This document shows positions 46,661 through 54,766 of a stretch of 64,000 bases of DNA, piece after piece. This DNA is from Pseudovibrio exalbescens DSM 16456 (GTDB lineage Bacteria > Pseudomonadota > Alphaproteobacteria > Rhizobiales > Stappiaceae): NCBI RefSeq assembly GCF_000422785.1, contig NZ_AUGS01000014.1:1-64000 (forward strand). Direction: 5' to 3'. Under the pieces are notes generated by a model, which was not told the origin of the DNA, made no database searches, and saw only the letters and a list, made by a program, of their open reading frames with translations. Position numbers and translations under genes: made by a program. Each line of letters begins with the position of its first letter. Positions within the stretch are counted from its first letter, which is position 1.

Positions 46661-46673
46661 GGTGAACCAAAAA

Positions 46674-46699
46674 GGAAGGCCCCGGGTCTGGGGCCTTCC
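46674..46699. terminator. Bidirectional hairpin terminator
   Basis: Perfect 10-bp arms GGAAGGCCCC (46674-46683) and GGGGCCTTCC (46690-46699) with a 6-base loop. It is flanked by A-rich sequence on the left and ATTTGAG on the right, between the convergent peptidase and YghU-like genes. Confidence 0.8.
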
Positions 46700-46715
46700 A
46701 TTTGAGAAGTCGATT

Positions 46716-47588
46716 TTAGTTGTCAGCGCCGATCTTGTCTTGCGTGCGCAACTCGAAATCCGAGGCGTCATGACGCTCGTGCAATTGCTGGCTGGGCTCG
46801 CCGGAGGTCTTGTTCACAATGCGCCCGCGCTGAACCGCAGGGCGTTCTTTGATTTCTTCGGCCCAACGCAAGAGGTTCTTGTAAGAGCCCACATCAAGAA
46901 ACTCACCGGCGCTATAGAGTTTGCCGAGAACCAGATTGCCATACCATGGCCAGGTGACGATATCGGCGATGGTATAATCATCGCCGCCCAGGAACCGGCT
47001 TTCACCGAGCCGGCGGTCCAGCACATCCATCTGCCGTTTGGCTTCCATGGCAAAACGGTTGATGGGGTACTCAAGTTTTTCCGGGGCGTAGGCATAGAAA
47101 TGGCCGAAACCACCACCCAGATATGGCGCGGACCCTTGTAGCCAGAACAGCCAGTTCAACGTTTCAGTACGCTCTGCTGGTGTTGTCGGCAGAAACAGGC
47201 CGAACTTCTCTGCAAGATAAAGCAGGATGTTGCCGGACTCGAACACCCGGATCGGCTTGTCTCCGGAATAATCCCACATGGCGGGGATCTTGGAGTTTGG
47301 ATTGGCCTCAACAAAACCGGAACTAAACTGATCGCCATCGCCAATCTTGATCAACCATGCGTCATATTCTGCACCGGTTTCGCCCAGTTCCAACAGCTCT
47401 TCGAGCATGATGGTGACCTTCTGGCCATTGGGTGTGCCGAGGGAATAAAGCTGAAAAGGATGCTTGCCGCGCGGCAATTCCTTTTCGTGGGTTGCCCCGG
47501 AAATCGGCCGGTTGATGCTACCCCAAGTGCCTTCGCCTTGTTCCCAAACCCAGACTTTCGGCGGCTGGTACTCGCTTTTTTCGCTCAT
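46716..47588 (-). CDS. yghU: Glutathione-dependent disulfide-bond oxidoreductase (YghU-like GST)
   Basis: A 290-residue glutathione transferase fold protein. The thioredoxin-like N-terminal domain includes YSLGTPNGQKVTIMLEELLELG and SPNSKIPAMWDY-like residues (ANPNSKIPAMWD). The C-terminal helical domain carries QGSAPYLGGGFGHFYAYAPEK and DVLDRRLGESRFLGGDDYTIADIVTWPW. Length and order match E. coli YghU/YfcG-type nu-class GSTs, which reduce disulfides and organic peroxides using glutathione. A separate single-gene unit. Confidence 0.9.
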   Translation of the reverse strand: MSEKSEYQPPKVWVWEQGEGTWGSINRPISGATHEKELPRGKHPFQLYSLGTPNGQKVTIMLEELLELGETGAEYDAWLIKIGDGDQFSSGFVEANPNSKIPAMWDYSGDKPIRVFESGNILLYLAEKFGLFLPTTPAERTETLNWLFWLQGSAPYLGGGFGHFYAYAPEKLEYPINRFAMEAKRQMDVLDRRLGESRFLGGDDYTIADIVTWPWYGNLVLGKLYSAGEFLDVGSYKNLLRWAEEIKERPAVQRGRIVNKTSGEPSQQLHERHDASDFELRTQDKIGADN

Positions 47589-47971
47589 GGTCGCCCGATC
47601 TCCTTTTACAAACGCGGTGTGTCTGTCGCACGAACTGGCGTCTTTTCGTAGACGCCAATCCCAAATTCAGGGGTGAAACCATACCCGTAAAACGCGCAGA
47701 AGCCAGCGTTTAAACCAGAAAAATTCATTTATGTTGCGTGTCATGCGCCATGGCCCGTAAACAGCGCAAGTGCATGCCCACGACTTGGCTAGAGATGGGC
47801 CGGCTTGTGGATGTCGTCAACCGTTCCACAAACACATCAACCATGGTGCGATCACGTCTGCGTGACGTTGTCGACTGGGGCATTCAATCTGTTGAACGAG
47901 TAGATGGCATGCCAAAGGGCCCCGGACGTTTAATCCGGGGCCCTGTTTGGAGGTTATGGGTCTGGCGCTGT
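47589..47971. other. Non-coding gap with the fru operon terminator
   Basis: A 383-bp gap between the YghU-like gene and fruA. The only clear element is the hairpin at 47917-47943. An 81-codon open frame on the plus strand (47738-47983) runs through that hairpin and overlaps fruA, and has no recognisable domain. Confidence 0.4.
47917..47943 (-). terminator. Terminator of the fru operon
   Basis: Perfect 10-bp arms GGGCCCCGGA (47917-47926) and TCCGGGGCCC (47934-47943) enclose a 7-base loop. On the minus strand TTT follows. It lies about 30 bases past the fruA stop. Confidence 0.75.
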
Positions 47972-49738
47972 TCAGGCTGGTAGCGCTTCGACTTCAACCG
48001 GCTTTTTCAAGGCAACCAGCATGGCAGTGGTCACTGCGGTACCGATGGCGATAGCAACTGCATACATGCCCACGTGTACGACGGCATTAGGGATGGCCAG
48101 CACGAAGATCCCGCCATGAGGTGCCAACAACTGACAACCGAAGAACATGGAGAGACCACCAGCTACCGCAGAGCCCACAATGATGGACGGGATGACCCGC
48201 AGTGGGTCCTTAGCCGCGAAGGGGATGGCTCCTTCCGTGATGAAGGACAGGCCAAGTACTGCGGCTGCCTTGCCTGCCTGACGCTCATCTGCGGTGAACC
48301 GGTTTTTTGCAATGAAGGTTGCGATGGCCAATCCGAGCGGCGGCGTCATGCCGGCAGCCATTACGGCGGCCATTGGCGCATATGTTTCGGAGGTCAAAAG
48401 GCCAACGGCGAAAGTGTATGCGGCCTTGTTCACTGGCCCGCCCATGTCCACGGCCATCATCCCGCCAAGCAGGATGCCGAGCAGAACCGCGTTCTGGGTG
48501 CCCATGCCTTGCAGGAACTCAGTCAATGCGCTCATGATTGCAGCGACCGGAGCGCCAATCACGTAGATCATCAGAAGACCAACCACCAGCGATGACAAGA
48601 GCGGGATGACAAGAACCGGCTTCAACCCATCCAGATGGCCAGGCAGGTGGATGTAGTCGCGTACCCATTTGGCAGCGTAGCCACCAAGGAAACCGGCAAC
48701 GATACCGCCAAGAAAGCCGGCACCCAGGTTGACCGCCAACATGCCGCCAATGAGACCGGGCGCCAAGCCGGGACGGTCTGCGATTGAGAAGGCGATGAAG
48801 CCGGCGAGGATCGGTACCATCAGCGCGAAGGCCGCGCCACCGCCGATCGACATCAGTGCTGCGGCCAACGTGCCTTCCTGTTCAAAAGCCTCGATTCCGA
48901 ACACGAAGGACAGGGCAATCATAAGGCCACCGGCCACTACCAGCGGCAGCATGTAGGACACCCCGGTGAGCAGGTGCTTGTAAGCGCCGGAAAGCTGAGA
49001 CTTCTTCGCGGCTTTGGCAGCCGCGATGTTTTCTTCATAGCTGGAACCACCAGCCGCGCCGCCACCGAGAACCTCGCCGTGTGCTTGGGCTTCTTCAATG
49101 ACTGCCTGAGCTCGTTTCACGGCATCTCCCACGCCGGTCTTGTAAACCTTCTTACCCTTGAAGCGGCTGTCGTCCACATAAGTGTCCGCTGCAATGATAA
49201 CCAGATCCGCTGCCGCGATGTCCTCATCACTGAGTGGGGTCTTGGATCCGACGGACCCTTGGGTTTCGACGCTGATTTCATGCCCCAGTGACGTAGCGGT
49301 CTTCTTCAGCGCTTCTGCTGCCATGAAGGTGTGAGCAATGCCCGTAGGGCAGGCAGTTATGGCCACAATCCTCAGGTTTTGTGTGGCGTTAGTGTCTTTG
49401 ACGACTTGGTCAGACATGGATGGTACTTCCTCCGCAATTAGGCCCAGCGTGTCATCCAGCACCTGCGACGTGTTGAGAATTGCTTCTCGTGTCGTCGTGG
49501 TGAGGATGTGCTTTCCCCCAAACCGGGCCGGGTCGACGTGAATGTCTGCCGCTATCAGAACCACATCAGCATCAGCGATCTGCTCAGGCGTCACGGTGTT
49601 CATGACCCCTTGCGAGGTCTGCCGTTCGACTGCGATCTGGATGCCTTTGCGGGCGGCGACTTCCTGCAGAGCTTCAGCTGCAAGATGGGTGTGCGCGATG
49701 CCTGTCGGGCAGGCGACAACAGCAACGATTTTTGTCAT
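47972..49738 (-). CDS. fruA: Fructose PTS enzyme IIBC
   Basis: A 588-residue fructose-specific PTS permease. It has two IIB-type domains, each with the phosphocysteine motif ACPTGIAHT (about residues 9 and 133), followed by a ten-helix IIC domain from about residue 250. The latter includes the GGMMAVDMGGPVNKAAY signature. The first IIB copy is usually a regulatory IIB'. It brings fructose in as fructose 1-phosphate at the inner membrane. Third gene of the fruB-fruK-fruA operon, 31 bp after fruK. Confidence 0.95.
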   Translation of the reverse strand: MTKIVAVVACPTGIAHTHLAAEALQEVAARKGIQIAVERQTSQGVMNTVTPEQIADADVVLIAADIHVDPARFGGKHILTTTTREAILNTSQVLDDTLGLIAEEVPSMSDQVVKDTNATQNLRIVAITACPTGIAHTFMAAEALKKTATSLGHEISVETQGSVGSKTPLSDEDIAAADLVIIAADTYVDDSRFKGKKVYKTGVGDAVKRAQAVIEEAQAHGEVLGGGAAGGSSYEENIAAAKAAKKSQLSGAYKHLLTGVSYMLPLVVAGGLMIALSFVFGIEAFEQEGTLAAALMSIGGGAAFALMVPILAGFIAFSIADRPGLAPGLIGGMLAVNLGAGFLGGIVAGFLGGYAAKWVRDYIHLPGHLDGLKPVLVIPLLSSLVVGLLMIYVIGAPVAAIMSALTEFLQGMGTQNAVLLGILLGGMMAVDMGGPVNKAAYTFAVGLLTSETYAPMAAVMAAGMTPPLGLAIATFIAKNRFTADERQAGKAAAVLGLSFITEGAIPFAAKDPLRVIPSIIVGSAVAGGLSMFFGCQLLAPHGGIFVLAIPNAVVHVGMYAVAIAIGTAVTTAMLVALKKPVEVEALPA

Positions 49739-49769
49739 GGCTTTTCTCTCCGAGAAGGCATGCGTGTTC

Positions 49770-50720
49770 TTAAAGGGCTGTCACGGTGACGGTGGTTGCC
49801 AGCTCCCAAATACGTTCAGGTGCAGGCAGGCGCGGTCCAGTTTCGCCCAGTGCTCCCAGTGACATGGCGGTGGCCAGACGGGCGGTTTCTTCCAGCGAAA
49901 GCTCCTCCAGTTGACTGATCACCAGTCCACTGACCATGGCATCGCCGGCCCCTACGGTGCTGATCACATTGGGGGCTTGGGCCTGCGCATGAACCGTTGC
50001 GTTTCGGGTGCTCAGAACGGCCCCGTCGGCTCCCATGGAAACGGCGACCAAACGGATGCCGTCAGACGCGAGGTCTCGGGCTGCCCGTGCCACTTCATCA
50101 CGGGTGGTCAAAGGCGTGCCCAGTATTTCGCCCAGTTCGTGGTTGTTGGGCTTGATGATGTCCGGGCGCACATTGAGAGCGACTTCGAGACTGCGGCCAC
50201 TGGCATCGAGTACCGTCCGAAGGCCATGATCATGCGCCCAACGGATCAGATCGCGGTAGGTGGTATCTGGCAGCCCCTTTGGCAGGCTGCCGCACAACCC
50301 CAGCCATTGGAGGCCTTGAGGCTTCATTGTTTCGACCGCCAGCTTAACCCGCTCCAGCTCAGCCGGTGCGACTGTGATGCCGGGCAGATTGAGGTCCGTT
50401 ACCTGATTGGTGTCCGGGCTCAGTATCTTGATGTTCGTGCGCGTTTCACCGGGTACCCGTGTACATATGTCAGCAATGCCAGTTGCCTCAAAATGCCGTC
50501 TGAACAAGCCGTCATTATCGGCGCCCAACAAACCGGCTGCGGCGACCTCATGCCCCATGATGTTCAGGAATGAGGCGACGTTGATGCCTTTTCCTCCCAC
50601 ATCCTTTTGCGAGCTCTGCGCACGATTAACCGCGTCTATGGTAAAGCCTGGTGCAATGACACTTTGGTCGATCGCGGGGTTCAAGGTGATGGTGGCAACG
50701 CGAGGATTTTTGGGACTCAT
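49770..50720 (-). CDS. fruK: 1-phosphofructokinase
   Basis: A 316-residue PfkB-family sugar kinase that phosphorylates fructose 1-phosphate to fructose 1,6-bisphosphate. Visible are the N-terminal TLNPAIDQSV, the PfkB box 1 GGKGINVASFLNIMGHEV, and the ATP/anion-hole segment VISTVGAGDAMVSGL with the catalytic aspartate in GAGD. Its ATG overlaps the fruB stop (ATGA), so translation is coupled. Middle gene of the fru operon. Confidence 0.95.
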   Translation of the reverse strand: MSPKNPRVATITLNPAIDQSVIAPGFTIDAVNRAQSSQKDVGGKGINVASFLNIMGHEVAAAGLLGADNDGLFRRHFEATGIADICTRVPGETRTNIKILSPDTNQVTDLNLPGITVAPAELERVKLAVETMKPQGLQWLGLCGSLPKGLPDTTYRDLIRWAHDHGLRTVLDASGRSLEVALNVRPDIIKPNNHELGEILGTPLTTRDEVARAARDLASDGIRLVAVSMGADGAVLSTRNATVHAQAQAPNVISTVGAGDAMVSGLVISQLEELSLEETARLATAMSLGALGETGPRLPAPERIWELATTVTVTAL

Positions 50721-53227
50721 GGGGCACCTCCCATCAAAGCACGCACATCAGCAGCGCTGGATTGCTCGAGGGCCTTTTGCGCAAGACGCTTGTTGTCGGC
50801 GAGACTTTGTGAACGCAAGAGCGCCTTGATCTCGGGAATGGTTGGGATCGACATGCTGAGTTCTTTAAGGCCAAGACCGGTCAACAGTGTTGCCCCCAGT
50901 GGATCACCAGCTATCCCGCCACAGGCCCCGACCCAGATGCCTGCGGCATCTGCGGCCCGCACGGTTTGGTCAATAAAGCGCAACACCGCTGGATCCAGCC
51001 CGTCGGCCTGCTTGGCAAGCAGCGGATGCAGGCGGTCCATCGCCAGTGTGTACTGTGTCAGGTCATTTGTGCCGATCGAGAAAAAGTCGACGTGTTGGGC
51101 AAAGACCGAGGCCATGGCGACAGCTGAGGGAACCTCGATCATGATGCCGATTTCGACCGGATCCGCACCGACTTCAAGGCGCACTTCTTCGGCTATTTTC
51201 TTGGCTTCCAGAAGCTCTGACAACTGAGAGACCATGGGGAACATGATGCGCACACAGCCGTGGGCGGAAGCGCGATAAATGGCCCGCAGTTGGCTGCGGA
51301 ACAATTCGGGACGTGCCAGACAAAAGCGGATGCCGCGTTCACCGAGAAACGGGTTATCCTCTTGCGGCATGGTTAGGTAAGGGATCTCCTTGTCACCGCC
51401 GACGTCCAACGTGCGAATGATGATCGGCAGGCCATTCAGCGCTCTGGCCATCTGAGTGTAGGTGGCCGCCTGTTCATCTTCTGTAGGTTCGCTTTCCCTG
51501 TTCACGAACAGAATTTCCGTGCGCAGCAGACCTACACCTTCTCCCCCTGCGTCAACAGCCTTGGCGGCTTCGGATGCCTCGCCGATATTGGCAACAACCT
51601 CAATGCGCGATCCATCGCGCATCAACGCGGGTTTGAAACGATCCCTCTTCTGGGCATCGCGTTCATCTTCGCGAGCAGATATTGCAGCCTGCCCGGCTTT
51701 CAGATCCGCCTCACTTGGGCTTGTCACCACTTGCCCCTGCGTGCCGTCCAGCAGGATGGTTTTGCCCTCGGGCAGATCAAAGATGCTTTTGCCAACGCCC
51801 ACAACCGCAGGAATGTCCAATGACCGCGCGATGATGGAAGTGTGGGAGGTTGGGCCGCCTGCTGCCATGGCAAGGCCGCGAATGAGGCTTGGATCAAGCT
51901 CTGCAGTTTCCGAAGGGGTGAGGTCTTCGGCAACAATGATGCAGGGTTCGGTTGGCAGGTTGGATGAGGCTTCTACCCGCTCGGCGAGGAGTTTGAGTAC
52001 TCGGCGCCCCACGTCACGCATGTCTGTCGCGCGTGCAGCCAGAAGTGCGTCGTCCATGGCTGCCAACTGATCTGCTTGTGCGTTTATTTCGGCGTCCCAG
52101 GCAGCCGGGGCGCTTTTGCCTGACGAGATGAGAGCGTCGACAGCAGACAGAAGGTCACTATCTTCTAGAAATTCCTGGTGGGCTTTGAAGATTTCAGCAT
52201 GCTTGACGCCGGAAGATTTCGATACGTCGGCATAAAGTTCTTCCAGTTGTTCGCGCGCTGTTTCAATTGCCTTGGTCAAGCTTGCACGTTCATACTCGCT
52301 GTTTTCTGCGGTGTCAGAATAAACGAGCTTCTCCCGTCCAAACTGAAGCACGGGCGCGACAGCAAGCCCCGGAGAGGCGGCAACGCCTTCCAGTGCGGCC
52401 CCCTCCCAAGTGCGCATTGTCATGCTACCCGTGGACACGGTGTCCTCGGCAGCTTTTGGAGCTTCTCCTTCTTCTTCATCGCCAAGACCAGTTGCGATGG
52501 CTTGCTGCAAGGCCGCAAGGGCGGCTAGCGCATCTTCACCCTTCGCAGAAACCCTGATGTCAGCGCCATGACCCGCCCCCAGCTTGAGCAAAGAAATCAG
52601 GCTCTTTGCATCGGCCACCTTGTCGCCGAAAGAGACGCGGATTTGGGAGGAGTACCCTTTGGCGAGGTTCACGAGATTTGTTGCAGGCCGGGCGTGCAGG
52701 CCGTGAGCGCCTGTGATGACGGCCTCAAAGCTCTCGGGAAATCCTTCAAGGGGTGCTGGGGGCGTGGTGCTTGTTATCGGTGCCTCGGTGCCTTGGGCTT
52801 CTGCACCGGTAAGAGCTGCAAGGATTTCCTGCTTGTCTTTGGTTGCGATGAGCTTTTCAGCAAGGACTTCATCACCCACAACGCCTGTGAGGTTTGCCAG
52901 GATCTCGAGGTGTTCATCGGATTTCGCGGCAATGGCCACGATCAGACGGGCCTGATCACCGTTACCCCAATCCACGCCAGCAGGAACTTGAACAACGCTA
53001 ATGGCTGTATCGTGGATGAGATCACGCGCGCTTGGGACCCCGTGAGGTATGGCAATGCCATTGCCCAGAAATGTATTGGCAACGGTCTCGCGCTCTCGCA
53101 TGGCAGCGCCATAACGCTGATCAATCTTTCCCTCATTGACCAGCAAGCCCACGGCTTCATCGATTGCCTCATCCTTTGTGGACGCACGTGACTGTAATTT
53201 GATTAGGTTAGCGTTTAAGATCGCCAC
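50717..53227 (-). CDS. fruB: Multiphosphoryl transfer protein, EIIA-HPr-EI fusion
   Basis: An 836-residue fusion that carries phosphate from PEP to FruA. Domains in order: EIIA-Fru (residues about 5-145, phospho-His in GIAIPHGVP), HPr (about 165-250, phospho-His in AHGLHARPATN) and enzyme I (about 270-830, active His in GGPTSHTSIIARSLD, PEP site near SIGTNDLTQYTLAMDR and GACGGIAGDP). This makes the uptake route self-contained. The upstream gap to the divergent binding-protein gene is 84 bp. No FruR/Cra-like repressor gene is adjacent. Confidence 0.95.
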   Translation of the reverse strand: MAILNANLIKLQSRASTKDEAIDEAVGLLVNEGKIDQRYGAAMRERETVANTFLGNGIAIPHGVPSARDLIHDTAISVVQVPAGVDWGNGDQARLIVAIAAKSDEHLEILANLTGVVGDEVLAEKLIATKDKQEILAALTGAEAQGTEAPITSTTPPAPLEGFPESFEAVITGAHGLHARPATNLVNLAKGYSSQIRVSFGDKVADAKSLISLLKLGAGHGADIRVSAKGEDALAALAALQQAIATGLGDEEEGEAPKAAEDTVSTGSMTMRTWEGAALEGVAASPGLAVAPVLQFGREKLVYSDTAENSEYERASLTKAIETAREQLEELYADVSKSSGVKHAEIFKAHQEFLEDSDLLSAVDALISSGKSAPAAWDAEINAQADQLAAMDDALLAARATDMRDVGRRVLKLLAERVEASSNLPTEPCIIVAEDLTPSETAELDPSLIRGLAMAAGGPTSHTSIIARSLDIPAVVGVGKSIFDLPEGKTILLDGTQGQVVTSPSEADLKAGQAAISAREDERDAQKRDRFKPALMRDGSRIEVVANIGEASEAAKAVDAGGEGVGLLRTEILFVNRESEPTEDEQAATYTQMARALNGLPIIIRTLDVGGDKEIPYLTMPQEDNPFLGERGIRFCLARPELFRSQLRAIYRASAHGCVRIMFPMVSQLSELLEAKKIAEEVRLEVGADPVEIGIMIEVPSAVAMASVFAQHVDFFSIGTNDLTQYTLAMDRLHPLLAKQADGLDPAVLRFIDQTVRAADAAGIWVGACGGIAGDPLGATLLTGLGLKELSMSIPTIPEIKALLRSQSLADNKRLAQKALEQSSAADVRALMGGAP

Positions 53228-53311
53228 TCTTTCCTCCCGTCGTAACGACGTATTTCGCTTGGAACTCTGCGATTTCTGAAGGAAAGGATAGGGCTGAGAG
53301 ATTGTTGGTTG

Positions 53312-54766
53312 ATGTCAAACTACGCTCGGATTTTTGTAATTTTTGTAATATTCGCTCTGGGCCTCGCGCGCGCGGTTGCGGCTGACGAACCCCTTGTGGT
53401 GGTGACCCGTGACGGAGCGCCGATCGCGGGCCCTGCATTTCGTCACGCCGGCACCTTCTCGGAGTTGACGGGAAGTCCGGTTGAACTACGCCGACTTCAA
53501 TTCAAGAATCTTTACGATGAAATCATGATCAGTTTTGTCACCGGTACTCACCCCGGTGACGTGCTGATCATTCCGCCCGCATGGGTTCCCGACTTTGCGC
53601 CGTTTCTTTCTGAAGTCCCAGATGCCCAACTGAAATCCTTGGCGACCGCACTCATCCAGCCCGTCTACAAGGAGCCGTTGATGAAGTGGGATGGGCGTTG
53701 GCTGGCAATGACAGTCGATGGCGACGTTCACATTGGAGCCTATCGGAAAGATCTATTTGAAAGCCAGAGATTTAAGCAGGCCTTCGCAAGGGAGTATGGC
53801 CGTCCTTTGGAGCCACCGCGAACCTGGGCTGAGTATATCGAAATTGCCGGCTTTTTTGATGGGCAGACCGATGAAAGCGGCCGAAGGATTTTCGGAACCC
53901 TGGAGGCTTACGCGGAAGGGGGGCAGCGGATGTGGTACTTGATCAGTCACGCTGTACCTTATGCCAGTCATCCACAGTTTCCCGGATATCTGTTTTTTGA
54001 TCCGACAACAATGGCGCCAACGATCAACTCACCGGCTTGGAAACGGGCCGTGGAAGAATATGTACGCTTGAAAAGCTACGGACCGCCCGATGCGGATGCG
54101 TTGGACAGTCACAGTGTGCGCCAACGGTTTGCAAGTGGGGAGGCCGCGATGGCGATCGACTGGAGCGATCTTGGCGTCTTAACCACAGATCCGGAAACAT
54201 CTGCCGTTGCCGGCAATGTGGGATTTTTCGAGCTGCCGGGTAGTCGCCGTGTATGGAACCCGGACCAGCAGAATTGGGATATGTTGGGCCACGCTCGCGC
54301 AGTGCCTTTTCTGGCACTCGGGGGCTGGGTGGCTGTGGTGCCAGCGTCTACAACCGATCAAGAGCGCGCTTGGGCTTTTGTCGATTGGTACGGATCACCT
54401 GCGAACAGTCTTGAAGACCTGCGCGATGGCTCCACCGGCATCAATCCTTATCGCAGTACTCATTTGACCAATGCTGTCGGGTGGGGAGAAATGATGGGTA
54501 AGGCGGCTGCCGAGCAATATTTGAATGTGCTCAAGGATAGCTTGAGTGCTCCGCAGGTCGCCCATGAACTGCGCGTACCCGGCTATCGGGCGTATATGGG
54601 TGCCTTGGATACGCAATTGCGTGCGGTGTTGGCGGGAACTGCGAGCATCGATGAAGCCCTGAATACAGCGGCAGTTCAATGGGACGAGATCACCGATCGA
54701 CTGGGGCGTGAGAGCCAGTTGCGGCACTATCGCGCCCTGATGGGGCTGGCGGAGGTGGGACCATGA
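53312..54766 (+). CDS. Periplasmic solute-binding protein coupled to a sensor kinase
   Basis: A 484-residue extracellular solute-binding protein of the sugar-binding (family 1) type. A signal peptide ends near residue 24 (GLARAVAADE). The body has the bilobed pattern: KFEL-like DEIMISFVTGTHPGDVLIIPP early, WAEYIEIAGFF and AFVDWYGSPANSLEDLR later. Its stop codon overlaps the ATG of the hybrid kinase gene (ATGA). No permease or ATPase gene is adjacent, so it probably delivers ligand information to the kinase rather than feeding a transporter. ATG at 53312 was chosen over TTG at 53309. Confidence 0.85.
   Translation: MSNYARIFVIFVIFALGLARAVAADEPLVVVTRDGAPIAGPAFRHAGTFSELTGSPVELRRLQFKNLYDEIMISFVTGTHPGDVLIIPPAWVPDFAPFLSEVPDAQLKSLATALIQPVYKEPLMKWDGRWLAMTVDGDVHIGAYRKDLFESQRFKQAFAREYGRPLEPPRTWAEYIEIAGFFDGQTDESGRRIFGTLEAYAEGGQRMWYLISHAVPYASHPQFPGYLFFDPTTMAPTINSPAWKRAVEEYVRLKSYGPPDADALDSHSVRQRFASGEAAMAIDWSDLGVLTTDPETSAVAGNVGFFELPGSRRVWNPDQQNWDMLGHARAVPFLALGGWVAVVPASTTDQERAWAFVDWYGSPANSLEDLRDGSTGINPYRSTHLTNAVGWGEMMGKAAAEQYLNVLKDSLSAPQVAHELRVPGYRAYMGALDTQLRAVLAGTASIDEALNTAAVQWDEITDRLGRESQLRHYRALMGLAEVGP

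Noticed and set aside
47738-47983. 81-codon frame on the plus strand before fruA
   Set aside because: Runs through the fru terminator hairpin and into the end of fruA; no domain.
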